From Gimesia aquarii (lineage in GTDB: Bacteria > Planctomycetota > Planctomycetia > Planctomycetales > Planctomycetaceae), in contig NZ_CP037422.1 in the NCBI RefSeq assembly GCF_007748175.1, positions 3,416,020 through 3,480,019 on the forward strand: a DNA stretch of 64,000 bases, given 5' to 3'. Made by a program: the position numbers and the translations under genes. The notes below the pieces were generated by a model. The model saw only the letters and a program-made list of their open reading frames with translations. It searched no databases and had not been told where the DNA came from. Shown piece by piece: positions 27,581 to 36,642 of the stretch. The number at the start of each line of letters is the position of its first letter. Position 1 is the first letter of the stretch.

Positions 27581-27907
27581 CTATGGACCTTCGTTTTCAG
27601 CTGCTATGATAGCGATACAGTGAGGATCCAAGTTTGGAGGATCAACGTTCTGATCACAAAAATCCAGGTTGTCAATAAATACAGAACCAGCTGTACTTGA
27701 AGAGTGGCCTGTAATTCCTGTAAAGGAATAGCTTTGGTTGCTGTTTGAGAATGCAGCTGCAACGTCTGCAAGTTCCGCGATTACCTGATCACGAAGTGTT
27801 GTAAGCCCGACAACCATACCGAGGACCAACACAGTAGCGATCAGCACTAGTTCTGTTGAAACGACGAAACCACCTTCATCATTCCAAAACTGCTGAAACA
27901 TCTTCAT
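27581..27907 (-). CDS. Flp-type pilin paralogue, promoter-proximal copy
   Basis: A 108-residue pilin-like protein with leader MKMFQQFWNDEGG, helix FVVSTELVLIATVLVLGMVV and GLTTLRDQVIAELADVAAAF, then QSYSF. The tail has two cysteines (DFCDQNV, PHCIAI) and ends AENEGP as in the downstream copy. The conserved Glu sits one residue further from the presumed Gly cleavage site than in the canonical Flp pilin at 14.5 kb. AGGAG is 5 bases before the ATG at 27907; an ATG 5 codons upstream is less likely. First gene after the sigma-54-like element, so probably the major pilin of this locus. Confidence 0.83.
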   Translation of the reverse strand: MKMFQQFWNDEGGFVVSTELVLIATVLVLGMVVGLTTLRDQVIAELADVAAAFSNSNQSYSFTGITGHSSSTAGSVFIDNLDFCDQNVDPPNLDPHCIAIIAAENEGP

Positions 27908-27922
27908 TCGTACTCCTAACAT

Positions 27923-28378
27923 TAATCAGATGGTTAATGTTCACTGGATGCACTACAAGAACATGTAGTAAACAACATCCAAGTAAATTAACATGCCTGC
28001 ACACGCCCCGCGCAGACACTACAAATGAGAGAGCAGACAATGTGCCATTTTGCCCCACAATACATATTTTTCGTAATTTCACTCCATAATCCACTTTTTC
28101 AAAAAATCAACAGGATGCTTTATGGGTACTTACCCCTAGAATCTGTAACTACCGAGTAATCAAGCTGATTAAAGTCGAAATCCAGCTTCGTTTTTTTCAG
28201 AAATAGAATGCCACAAGCACTGTTTCCAAAAGTTAACATTTTGAAACCAGATGTAATCGATAGTGCACATATCAGCTGAGATAAGACACCTACCGTTAAG
28301 ATTGAAATTCAGCCTCAACCAATCAGGTAGAGCTGTTTCGGATGAAATCGGACCTGATTTAGGCCGCTTAAGAACTCA
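27923..28378. other. Promoter region of the pilin locus
   Basis: About 455 bases without a credible gene. It holds the sigma-54-type element at 28033-28047 and, 5' of it, AT-rich DNA where enhancer sites for the regulator would be expected. No clear inverted repeat of that type was found by eye. Confidence 0.5.
28033..28047 (-). promoter_or_regulatory. Sigma-54-type -24/-12 promoter element
   Basis: Minus strand reads TGGCACATTGTCTGC. The -24 block TGGCAC is exact and the -12 block is CTGC against TTGC, with the required overall spacing of 15 bases (GG and GC positions correct). Transcription would start about 12 bases downstream, giving a leader of roughly 110 bases before the first pilin ATG at 27907. 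A sigma-54 regulator gene lies at 20366-21799 in the same locus. Confidence 0.6.
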
Positions 28379-29569
28379 TTAATTTTCTTCTGAAGACAAA
28401 TCGACTTGGTACGGAAATTTGCCTCTCCAGAGTGCTAGAGCGCGGCCTGCATGAGAAAGAAATGTGTAACTGCTTTTAATTTCAGACGCAGGCATTTTCT
28501 TAATCGTACTGACAAGCCAATGACCTGCCTTTTCAATTGTTTCGTCAGGAGGAAGAACCTCTTCGGGTGCCAAAGACCACCATTCCAGTGCATGGCCGGT
28601 TGCCAGAACTCTTCTAGCGCGGGGAGTAAATAATTTCTCAGAAGAGAGATCCAGCTTGGTTCCATCCCAGTTTTTATCCCAAAATCCCTCATCCGATTGC
28701 GTTTTTACGAGCAAGCTTGTAATGTTTTTCAGATATTGAATAATCCGTTCCCGCCCCTCTTTCGTCAGGATGGGAGTCTGCTCGTTTACCCGTAGTAGCA
28801 TGACAAGGGCATGTAAACGATGATTTCCATAACAAACACCTTTAGTGGGCTGTTGACGCATAATCCGGTCAGCAATCAGATCAAAGTTGACATATTGACC
28901 TTCTGTTGTCATCCAATCCCGTGCTGAATTGAGATACAGGGCAAAGACTAGAGTAGACCACTCATATTCTTTCTGATTCAGACTGAAGGACCTCAATGTT
29001 TCTTGGATCATTTCAGAAAGGGTGGTTTCTCCCTTCGAAGTCACTACTGGGAAATCGGCAGGTGTTCCAACTTCAGCCAGAGTTGCTAAAGTATGATCTT
29101 CATGACTGGAAGTCGATAATCCCTGCTGGACAAGTGGCTTGACTCCGTATTGATTATGAACTAGTAATGGCTTGGTATCTGTCCCCCAAACTTGAAAAAA
29201 CCGACGATGGTCTAACAGAATATCGCGCATTTCGATTCCTGAAAGACATTTCGGATCCTCAAAAACCGACTCGATTCCCCAAAATCGCAAGGCATGATCA
29301 ACGTGATTAATCCGGGGCTCTTTACCCCTGAATTGAGGGCGCAACTTATGAAGCACTTGAACCAGATCCTCATCAGAGACAATTTTCGGCCGGTTATAAA
29401 GTGGAACAACTTTGAGTGGATTCAGACGCAACGCCGGTAGTTGTTTTTGTTTCTGCCATTCCTGATAACGAACCGCTCCCCAGCCTATGGCAGCACTCAC
29501 CAAGAGGATATGAAAGCAAAGGAATCCAGCAACCCTCAATTTTTTTCGAAAGGAAATCTTCTCTCGCAT
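28379..29569 (-). CDS. Exported helical toroid-like protein, function unknown
   Basis: A 396-residue protein with one N-terminal membrane or signal segment (VAGFLCFHILLVSAAIGWG). The rest is helical, with a repeat-like pattern including HRLHALVMLLRVNEQ, WDKNWDG, LATGHALEWWSLAPEE and SHAGRALALWRG, which recalls alpha/alpha-toroid (squalene-cyclase/prenyltransferase-like) proteins. I do not recognise an active site. The ATG at 29569 overlaps the stop of the upstream membrane protein as TGATG, so the two are probably translationally coupled and work together; a GTG one codon earlier is also possible. Confidence 0.65.
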   Translation of the reverse strand: MREKISFRKKLRVAGFLCFHILLVSAAIGWGAVRYQEWQKQKQLPALRLNPLKVVPLYNRPKIVSDEDLVQVLHKLRPQFRGKEPRINHVDHALRFWGIESVFEDPKCLSGIEMRDILLDHRRFFQVWGTDTKPLLVHNQYGVKPLVQQGLSTSSHEDHTLATLAEVGTPADFPVVTSKGETTLSEMIQETLRSFSLNQKEYEWSTLVFALYLNSARDWMTTEGQYVNFDLIADRIMRQQPTKGVCYGNHRLHALVMLLRVNEQTPILTKEGRERIIQYLKNITSLLVKTQSDEGFWDKNWDGTKLDLSSEKLFTPRARRVLATGHALEWWSLAPEEVLPPDETIEKAGHWLVSTIKKMPASEIKSSYTFLSHAGRALALWRGKFPYQVDLSSEEN

Positions 29570-31284
29570 CACTCACTGACCTCGTTTTCGGATTTGGAAT
29601 TCGTATCTTCCTGTTGCGTTTTTTTATGCTTTGCTGCTTCAATCAATCGTGGTTCACGCGATACAACCAAACCAAGATCATCTTCATAAACAACCTTAAA
29701 TCCCTTCAATTTCCGAACCTGTTCATCAAGTTTTTCTTGTTTTTCTTTGTGAACAATAAACGTGGTAACATCATACTTTTCAGCAGCAGACTGCCAGCCA
29801 CGGATCGCACGCGCGATCCCCAGATAGTCCTTCCATACACGGGGAGGTGTCAGATGAACGGCATTTGTGGTCATGAAAACTTTCATATCTGGAGGACCAT
29901 CCCAAACCAGCCAATCTCCCCACCATTGGGGATTCCAGACTTGTCCCTCGGGAGGATGAGCTTTTAGAAATTCTGTCAATTTTCTAGGTGTTCCCTGGCT
30001 ATAAATTTTGTCCAGATCTCGAGGTGTTCCTCCAAATAATGGTGTTGCCATGTTAGAAAAAGCAAATCCAAACCAAATCGATAAAACACAAGCCGACGTG
30101 ATCACAGGCGATTTCTTAGCCCAGAATGATAGTTTTTCTGGATCCCCCTCACGTAACCTTGGAATCACATTCGTCAAATGGGGGACCATGGCGTAGACAA
30201 AAATGACCGAAAACCAGCCAATCATTCGCACACCAATAATCACAGCCAGCGACAATAACCCCACACGTAATACATCTGCAGCTCGAATGGCTTCCCGGCT
30301 ACGTCGATAGAGGAACAACATTAAGACCCAGGCAAAACAAAACCAGATGCCTTCTGCATCTCGAAATTCCAAAGGCTCCCATTCCAAAACATCTTTTAAG
30401 TTCGGATTTCGGGGAAATGTAAGGGAGTTAATAAACAGGTCAATGTGATAGGGATTTACGAGCGCCCCACATACTGAAAGTTCTGTCACGACTAACCAAC
30501 GCCTGACCCATTTGTCGGTACAGACTTGAACCAGGCTGCGTGTTCTCCAAGCCACTTCAAGGACTCTTCCCAGAAACTGTAGCCCCAAAATCGCCAGCCC
30601 CACTACAAATGAACCATGTAAGTTGGCCCATCCCAGAAAAACGAGGGGAATTCCAAGATACAATGAAATTAAAAGTGCAATTGGCGTTTTTTGCGCCTGT
30701 TTTTCAGAATCTTTAGCATCCAACGAATCTTTTTTCAAAGAATCATATTTTTCGGACCAGGCCATAATTACAAGTAAAATGGCGACACATAACGTCCCAA
30801 AAATTTCCGGTCTGATAATCGCAATCCGGCTCGATGCAATTAAGACCAGCAAAAAAGAGGCAAGGGTACTGACGCCGACTCGTCCCGATTTGAGGTAGAA
30901 TGCAATCCAGAATAAGACGTGAGTCGCAAATACCGTCAAAGCAAAAATATGAGATAAACCACGTACTCCCAACGCTCCATTTACTTTGGCAAAGATCACC
31001 TGTGACAGCCATGCGGCATCAATAGACCTGACACCCTCTGCCAACTGAAGAAAGGGGTCATACTGTGGTAACGATTGATATTCAATGATCCAATTACCAT
31101 AAGAAACATGTCCCCAAATGTCCGAATAAAAAATATGGACATTTCCGAAATAGAAAAACATCAGCGAAAACCAGAGACAGGTTATTAAATGAGGCCAACC
31201 TAGCGAAAACATTTCTCGGTATGAACGCTTTTTTTCTAAAAAAGTCATAGACTCTATTCTACTAGGATGGGAATCGATCGACAT
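29569..31284 (-). CDS. Multi-pass membrane protein, GT-C-like
   Basis: A 571-residue integral membrane protein with around ten hydrophobic segments and a soluble C-terminal part of about 170 residues. The first periplasmic loop carries SDIWGHVSYGNWIIEYQSLP followed by QYDPF, the acidic-His pattern of GT-C type glycosyltransferases and related lipid-linked sugar or mannosyl transferases. No complete family match can be claimed. AAGG is 4 bases before the ATG. It is coupled to the toroid-like gene downstream. Confidence 0.6.
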   Translation of the reverse strand: MSIDSHPSRIESMTFLEKKRSYREMFSLGWPHLITCLWFSLMFFYFGNVHIFYSDIWGHVSYGNWIIEYQSLPQYDPFLQLAEGVRSIDAAWLSQVIFAKVNGALGVRGLSHIFALTVFATHVLFWIAFYLKSGRVGVSTLASFLLVLIASSRIAIIRPEIFGTLCVAILLVIMAWSEKYDSLKKDSLDAKDSEKQAQKTPIALLISLYLGIPLVFLGWANLHGSFVVGLAILGLQFLGRVLEVAWRTRSLVQVCTDKWVRRWLVVTELSVCGALVNPYHIDLFINSLTFPRNPNLKDVLEWEPLEFRDAEGIWFCFAWVLMLFLYRRSREAIRAADVLRVGLLSLAVIIGVRMIGWFSVIFVYAMVPHLTNVIPRLREGDPEKLSFWAKKSPVITSACVLSIWFGFAFSNMATPLFGGTPRDLDKIYSQGTPRKLTEFLKAHPPEGQVWNPQWWGDWLVWDGPPDMKVFMTTNAVHLTPPRVWKDYLGIARAIRGWQSAAEKYDVTTFIVHKEKQEKLDEQVRKLKGFKVVYEDDLGLVVSREPRLIEAAKHKKTQQEDTNSKSENEVSE

Positions 31285-31522
31285 GATGCCTTCTACTCAT
31301 GAAACATGACTTAAGTTCTTATTTTACGAGAAAAATCGACCATTTTTTAGATTCTTCTATTTAGATCTACAAAATTAACGCAAACAATGTTCCAAGAACT
31401 CCTGCGAAAAGTTAATAAAACCCTACTCATATCGAGAGAGATAAGAAATCTGATCAATTTGTAAATATCAGCGTTGTAAACGAGAAACATCTGTTTTGTA
31501 TCAGCATAAACTTCATTTCTCT

Positions 31523-32128
31523 TCACACTTGGATTCCGCGTTGGACCAGTTGTTCAACCAAAGTAGAAGTGTCTATGAAGACTTCTGCCTGAATTCCTAG
31601 CTTTTTTGCTTCCTTAATATATTCAGGAATGTCATCTGTATAAAAAGCCTCTTCAGGTGCGCACTGAATCTTTTCCAGTGCATAATCAAAAATAGCAGGT
31701 TCTGGTTTGATTGCACCAGCCGCATATGAAGTCACATAATCATCGAATCGTTGCAATACGTCAAACTGTTTCCAGATATAATCGAAATGAGAGACACAAG
31801 TATTCGACAACAGAACCAGTCTGTATTCTTGGGCTTTCAGAGAATCCAATACAGGGATGATTGAATGGTTCAGTTCAAAAATATCAGAACCGGCAATCTC
31901 GAGCGATTCAAAATCGACAGATTTACCAACTGCTCGTTCAAACCAGTGATGAAATTCCGTGGGAGTCAGATGACCTCGTTCATACTCCCACTGTTTCCCG
32001 GATTCAATTAGAAGGGCCTGGATCTCAAGCCGCGATCGTCCACAAAGCAGCCCCATTTGTTCACACATTTTATCGTGTGAAAAAAACGCAAGGACATTCC
32101 CCATATCAAATAAAAATGTACGAATCAA
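31523..32128 (-). CDS. HAD-superfamily phosphatase
   Basis: A 201-residue HAD hydrolase of the YihX/HAD-IA type, a soluble phosphatase acting on small phosphoesters. Motif I is FDMGNVL with the nucleophile Asp8 and Asn11 at the usual second-acid position, as in YihX relatives. A helical cap follows. Motif II is LLSNTC, motif III the Lys in GAIKPEPAIFDYAL, and motif IV YTDDIPEYI. It starts at TTG with GGGGA 8 bases upstream; no in-frame ATG fits. Substrate not predictable. Confidence 0.85.
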   Translation of the reverse strand: MIRTFLFDMGNVLAFFSHDKMCEQMGLLCGRSRLEIQALLIESGKQWEYERGHLTPTEFHHWFERAVGKSVDFESLEIAGSDIFELNHSIIPVLDSLKAQEYRLVLLSNTCVSHFDYIWKQFDVLQRFDDYVTSYAAGAIKPEPAIFDYALEKIQCAPEEAFYTDDIPEYIKEAKKLGIQAEVFIDTSTLVEQLVQRGIQV

Positions 32129-32456
32129 AGGACGATCCCCGGCAAATGGCTTAATAATCTCTGACTCTCACATGAATGATCGGTGTTGTATGTTATCATT
32201 CCTGGAATCACAAGCGTTTTATTTGGTACAGGCAAATAATAATCTCAGGTCAACCAGTGATAATTTTCGTTTGCAGATACAAGAGAATACACCTCTTATT
32301 GACGACATGGGGATATTTCCTTAAATTGCATCAAGATAACAACTTGATGAAAGCCAGTCTCCAGCATGGCTCTTATCGTACCAAGCATTCAGGTTTGATT
32401 GATGATTTCTGTGCCGTCAGTCAAACCAGACTTGACCAGTTCATGGAGAGTAAAAA

Positions 32457-32954
32457 ATGGATTTTGAGGATCAGTCTTCTTACCCGTCCGGAGAATCAGG
32501 CAAAGAGTGGCCGTGCCTGCGTCAATTTTGTGTTTTTATGGAAAACCGGGTCGGTTATCTCCATCAACTATTACAGCTACTCGAAAAATTCGATCTCCGG
32601 ATCATCGCCTTAAGTACTGTTGATTCTGTGGATGTGGCAATGAGTCGAATTGTTCTCGATAATTATGAACGAGCACGTGAAATCTTTGAGCTATCGAATT
32701 ATACGTTTTTTGAAAAAGATCTGATTGGTGTTGAACTTCCAGATGATACCCAGCCTTATATGAGAATTTGCCTCTCGCTACTTCAAGCAGAAGTCAATAT
32801 TGATTATACCTACCCGCTGCTTTATCGGAGGCATGGAAGAGGGGCTATTGCGTTATGCGTGGATGATCTCGACCTCGGTCTAAAAACACTGACTGAGCAG
32901 GGACATCGAATTATTACAGAACAAGACCTGAATGATGATGATGAGTATCTTTGA
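32457..32954 (+). CDS. Tandem ACT-domain protein
   Basis: A 165-residue protein dominated by two ACT-type regulatory folds. The first is about 23-75 ([20 protein letters not shown], then [18 protein letters not shown]), the second about 100-160 ([20 protein letters not shown], then [15 protein letters not shown]). ACT domains bind amino acids or other small ligands; no catalytic domain is attached, so a ligand-sensing or partner-regulating role is inferred. GGAGAG is 6 bases before the ATG. The acidic tail is DLNDDDEYL. Converges with the Gfo/Idh gene, 15 bases apart. Confidence 0.8.
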   Translation: MDFEDQSSYPSGESGKEWPCLRQFCVFMENRVGYLHQLLQLLEKFDLRIIALSTVDSVDVAMSRIVLDNYERAREIFELSNYTFFEKDLIGVELPDDTQPYMRICLSLLQAEVNIDYTYPLLYRRHGRGAIALCVDDLDLGLKTLTEQGHRIITEQDLNDDDEYL

Positions 32955-32969
32955 ATTCAAACGAAAAGA

Positions 32970-34004
32970 TCACTCTTGAGAAATTACCTGTGATTTCCCT
33001 GTCTTAGCTGCTTCATAAAACGCATAAATTGTTCGAATAATCCTTAAACTCTCCCGACTGGTCAGTAAAGGAGAGTCACTGCCTGTTACCGCTTGAACTG
33101 CTTTTCGTACAGCGGGTGTATATCCACGTGGCTCAACAGATTGATCATATTGATATACTTTACCATTGTGGTTGAGCGTCCACTCCAAATGACGATCCTG
33201 AAAGGGCAGCATTTCTAGCCAACCCTTGCTACCCCAGATTTTGATCATTGATTGATATCCACGGTTCATAAAATAGCCGGATGTTAAAGTTCCCAAGAAA
33301 CCGGCATCATAACGGAAAGCCAATGCAGCAGAGTCCTCGATGTGAATCGGCTGGCCACCCACCAATGCTGTGAATCCGGTGACATCAGTGATTGAAGATT
33401 CCGTCAGATACATCGAAAGATCGAGCCAATGAATTCCTAACCAGGAAAGAAATCCTCCTCCCGCACGATCCTTATGAGCATACCAACTTTTGTGATAAGC
33501 AGGATTAGCTAAGCGTGTCTGATCAGCTAAAAGCGTCATCTCCAACCCATAAATCGTTCCAATGGCTCCATCTTGAATTAACGATTTTGCAAACCGAATT
33601 TCCGGGTTTGTGCGATTGGCAAGAGCCAATGATAAATGCAAGTGTTTACTTTCTGCCTTTTGCACTAATGGCTCAAACTGAGGAACACTGAGACAAGCTG
33701 GCTTTTCCGCAAAAACATGACAGCCCTGTTCTAAAGCAAGACTGATCGAGCGAGGTGCCTGTCGTGCTTCCATCGTTACCAAAGCCAGATTGGGTTTTTC
33801 GTTTTGAAACAGTATTTCTGGTGTTTGATAAACATCCTTCAACTTGGATCCCAGTTGACTTTGTGCTGACTTCACCTGTTGTTGACTTGGATCAGAAAGA
33901 AAGACCTCTTTGACTTCATCAATTTCTTTCAGGGCAGAGAAGTAAGCACTTAAATGTGCCCCGGTTTCATTAGTTAAGACAGCAACGGAAATCTGCTTAG
34001 CCAT
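32970..34004 (-). CDS. Gfo/Idh/MocA-family oxidoreductase
   Basis: A 344-residue NAD(P)-dependent dehydrogenase acting on sugars, inositols or related polyols. The Rossmann N-terminus is degenerate (VLTNETGAHL instead of GxGxxG). The family EKP motif is at 100-102 (HVFAEKPACLS), and the C-terminal sheet domain includes GGGFLSWLGIHWLDLSMYL with the expected Asp/His. The ATG at 34004 has GGAGG 9 bases upstream; a start 12 codons earlier is possible but less likely. It diverges from the MDR dehydrogenase at 34172, and the pair may share a regulatory region of about 165 bases. Confidence 0.87.
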   Translation of the reverse strand: MAKQISVAVLTNETGAHLSAYFSALKEIDEVKEVFLSDPSQQQVKSAQSQLGSKLKDVYQTPEILFQNEKPNLALVTMEARQAPRSISLALEQGCHVFAEKPACLSVPQFEPLVQKAESKHLHLSLALANRTNPEIRFAKSLIQDGAIGTIYGLEMTLLADQTRLANPAYHKSWYAHKDRAGGGFLSWLGIHWLDLSMYLTESSITDVTGFTALVGGQPIHIEDSAALAFRYDAGFLGTLTSGYFMNRGYQSMIKIWGSKGWLEMLPFQDRHLEWTLNHNGKVYQYDQSVEPRGYTPAVRKAVQAVTGSDSPLLTSRESLRIIRTIYAFYEAAKTGKSQVISQE

Positions 34005-34171
34005 GAATGAATACCTCCAGCTATTTTTAGCTTTGCCCAATCAGGATTGAGCCTCAACATTGCATTTTAAACTATTTCGTATATTTTATATAACTATATC
34101 AATTCTGCTTCGCCCCTTCCAGAATTCCTTCCTTTCTGGAAAGGTAGAGTCCCATTTGTATCAGGATCAGT

Positions 34172-35155
34172 TTGTTGTTAGCAAGCCATTTAATCGCACC
34201 AGGTAAAATTGACCTTATTGAAGTCTCCGAGCCCGAACTTTCACCAATTTCGTCACTTGGTTCTGGCCGAGGGGAAATTATTTTTCAACCCGAGACAACC
34301 TGTCTCTGTGGTTCCGATTTACCTTACTTCATTGGAAGTGATGAATGGGAAATTGAAATAGGTCACTCTTTACACGAGATGATCGGGACAGTCACAGCAA
34401 CGAATGGGCAGCGCTGGAGGGAAGGTGACCGGGTGCTCGCTGTCCCTGTCATGCAACAAGGATTGCGGGAACGATTTGTGCTCGATGAATTGCGTACGAT
34501 TCCGATTGCGACGAATATCCCCGAAGAACACGCATTGATGGCCCAGCCTTTGGGAACGGCGATTTTTGCACTGAAAAAACTTCCCAATCTATTAGACCAG
34601 ACAGTGGCTGTTGTGGGACAGGGGCCCATGGGCCAGTTAATGAATGCCTCATTAAGTAACATGGGGGCCAGAGAAATTATTGGGATCGACCTACTAGAAT
34701 CCCGATTGCAAGTCAGCCCGCAAATGGGCGCAACCGCCACAATTTGTAATCAAAATTGTAATCTCATCGAAGCACTTCGTGAGATACTAAAAGGAGAATT
34801 ACCAGATATTGTGATTGAAACAGTCGGTCATGCAGACCAGCAGTTCAATCTGTGTATTGATCTCTGTCGAGAAAATGGTCGTATTCTCGTTTTTGGTGTC
34901 CCCCCTGAAACGATTGATCAAGTACGTTGGCGGGACCTGCTCTTCAAAAACATTACCGTTCATACCAGCATTAACCCTGACTTCGAACGCGATTTTCCTT
35001 TGGCAATGAAGTGGTTGTCTGAAGGCAGGATCGATGTTGCCCCCATCATCACACACCGATTTCCATTGGCAGAAATTCAGCAGGCATTTGACCTGTTTCA
35101 AAATAGAACTGACGGAGTTCTTAAAGTGATTGTTGAATTTCCCTCCCTGCATTGA
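34172..35155 (+). CDS. Medium-chain (zinc-type) alcohol dehydrogenase
   Basis: A 327-residue MDR-family NAD(P)-dependent dehydrogenase. Catalytic-zinc Cys46 lies in CLCGSDLPY, and the second ligand region is GHSLHEMIG with His65 but Ser where the usual Glu is. The Rossmann fold is VAVVGQGPMGQLMNASL. The four-Cys structural-zinc lobe of classical ADHs is absent. It lies beside a divergent Gfo/Idh gene, which suggests a small sugar-oxidation set. The TTG start has AGGA about 6 bases upstream. Whether it still binds zinc is uncertain because of the Glu-to-Ser change. Confidence 0.82.
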   Translation: MLLASHLIAPGKIDLIEVSEPELSPISSLGSGRGEIIFQPETTCLCGSDLPYFIGSDEWEIEIGHSLHEMIGTVTATNGQRWREGDRVLAVPVMQQGLRERFVLDELRTIPIATNIPEEHALMAQPLGTAIFALKKLPNLLDQTVAVVGQGPMGQLMNASLSNMGAREIIGIDLLESRLQVSPQMGATATICNQNCNLIEALREILKGELPDIVIETVGHADQQFNLCIDLCRENGRILVFGVPPETIDQVRWRDLLFKNITVHTSINPDFERDFPLAMKWLSEGRIDVAPIITHRFPLAEIQQAFDLFQNRTDGVLKVIVEFPSLH

Positions 35156-35242
35156 TAATGATAGAGTAGATTCTACTTCAACAGACTGACTTTAAAACAA
35201 ATGCGAGTCTTTTCATTTCACACACCATGTCAAAGGTAACCA

Positions 35243-36598
35243 ATGAAATTGATACCCCATAATTATTGCCTTTTAACTTGTGTAAGTCCTTGCTTCCTGC
35301 TCATTGTGTTGTTGATGAATCAGAGCCAAGCGGCTGAGACTCCTAATATTATTTACATTATGGCAGACGATCTGGGATATGGTGACCTCGGTTGTTATGG
35401 GCAGAAAGTGATCAAAACTCCCCATATCGACCAATTGGCAAAAGAGGGCATGCGGTTCACAAATCACTATTCCGGCCATACAGTTTGCCGTCCTTCAAGA
35501 TTAGTCCTGCTTACGGGCATCCACACTGGTCATACTCCTATCAGTCAAAATGAGCAATATTATTTTCCTGCTGGTGCTACCACTGTAACAACACTCTTAA
35601 AAAATTTTGGATATGCAACTGGGGGAGTAGGCAAATGGGCATTAGGACCGCCTGAAACAACAGGGGTCCCCAGTATGCAAGGATTTGATTACTGGTTTGG
35701 ATATCTAGACCAGGGAAACGCTCATAATTTTTATCCGGAGTTCCTTTGGAGTAATGAACAGGAAATCTCACTTCCTGGAAATAAAGTCGGAAACCAAAAA
35801 AGAGTCTCGGTTGAGCGTGAAACATATTCGCACGATCTATTAACACAAGAGGCACTGAACTTTATCAAGGTTAACCAGAAGAAACCTTTTTTCCTTCAGG
35901 CACATTACACGATTCCGCATGCGAATAATGAAGGAGGACGCGCAACTGGCGACGGAATGGAAGTTCCCGAGTATGGAGAATATGCTGATCAGGAATGGCC
36001 AGCCCCGGAAAAAGGCTTCGCAGCAATGATCACGCGCCTGGATCGAGATGTTGGAAATCTGGTCAGCCTGCTGAAAAAACTGAATCTGGAGCAAAATACA
36101 ATTATCTTTTTCACTTCAGATAATGGCCCTCACCAGGAAGGCATGCATCTGGTTGATTTCTTTAATTCGAACGGACCATTACGCGGTTACAAGCGAGACC
36201 TCTATGAAGGAGGCATTCGCGTTCCCTTAATTGTCAAGTGGCCCGGCAAAATAGAAGCAAATTCGACGACGGATCACATCAGTGCATTCTGGGATTTCCT
36301 GCCGACAGCCTGTGAGTTAGCGGGTATTAATCCACCACAAAATATAGATGGGATCTCATATCTTCCTACTCTACTTGGTGAATCCCAGACGGCCCACGAT
36401 TCCTTATTCTGGAAATATCGAGGAAAAATCGCATTGAGATCAGGCAAATGGAAAGCTGTCCAAACAGGAAAGGAAAAACCTCTGGAACTCTATGATCTCG
36501 ACAAAGATGAGGGAGAGCACCACAACATCGCAGACAAACATCCTACCGTTACTGCCCATATGAAGCAGATGATCATTGAGAGTCAGTCGCCTCGCTGA
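35243..36598 (+). CDS. Exported arylsulfatase
   Basis: A 451-residue sulfatase with a signal peptide (CFLLIVLLMNQSQA) and mature start about residue 31. Metal ligands Asp42-Asp43 occur in MADDLGYGDLG, and the formylglycine motif is CRPSR with Cys82, giving the Ser-type pattern C-x-P-S-R. GVGKWALG and the Asp-Asn of FFTSDNGPH are further family signatures. It acts outside the cytoplasm, probably on sulfated polysaccharide. AAAGG is 6 bases before the ATG. It follows the MDR gene by 87 bases on the same strand and converges on DUF1501. Confidence 0.93.
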   Translation: MKLIPHNYCLLTCVSPCFLLIVLLMNQSQAAETPNIIYIMADDLGYGDLGCYGQKVIKTPHIDQLAKEGMRFTNHYSGHTVCRPSRLVLLTGIHTGHTPISQNEQYYFPAGATTVTTLLKNFGYATGGVGKWALGPPETTGVPSMQGFDYWFGYLDQGNAHNFYPEFLWSNEQEISLPGNKVGNQKRVSVERETYSHDLLTQEALNFIKVNQKKPFFLQAHYTIPHANNEGGRATGDGMEVPEYGEYADQEWPAPEKGFAAMITRLDRDVGNLVSLLKKLNLEQNTIIFFTSDNGPHQEGMHLVDFFNSNGPLRGYKRDLYEGGIRVPLIVKWPGKIEANSTTDHISAFWDFLPTACELAGINPPQNIDGISYLPTLLGESQTAHDSLFWKYRGKIALRSGKWKAVQTGKEKPLELYDLDKDEGEHHNIADKHPTVTAHMKQMIIESQSPR

Positions 36599-36642
36599 GA
36601 TTACTCCTGGAATGGCTGGTGATTTTTTTTGCAGGTGCTACG

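Noticed and set aside
29416-29967. 183-codon rightward frame
   Set aside because: Antisense to the coupled membrane-protein pair; no domain.
32176-32613. 145-codon rightward frame upstream of and overlapping the ACT-domain gene
   Set aside because: Composition is not protein-like and it overlaps a well-supported gene in another frame.
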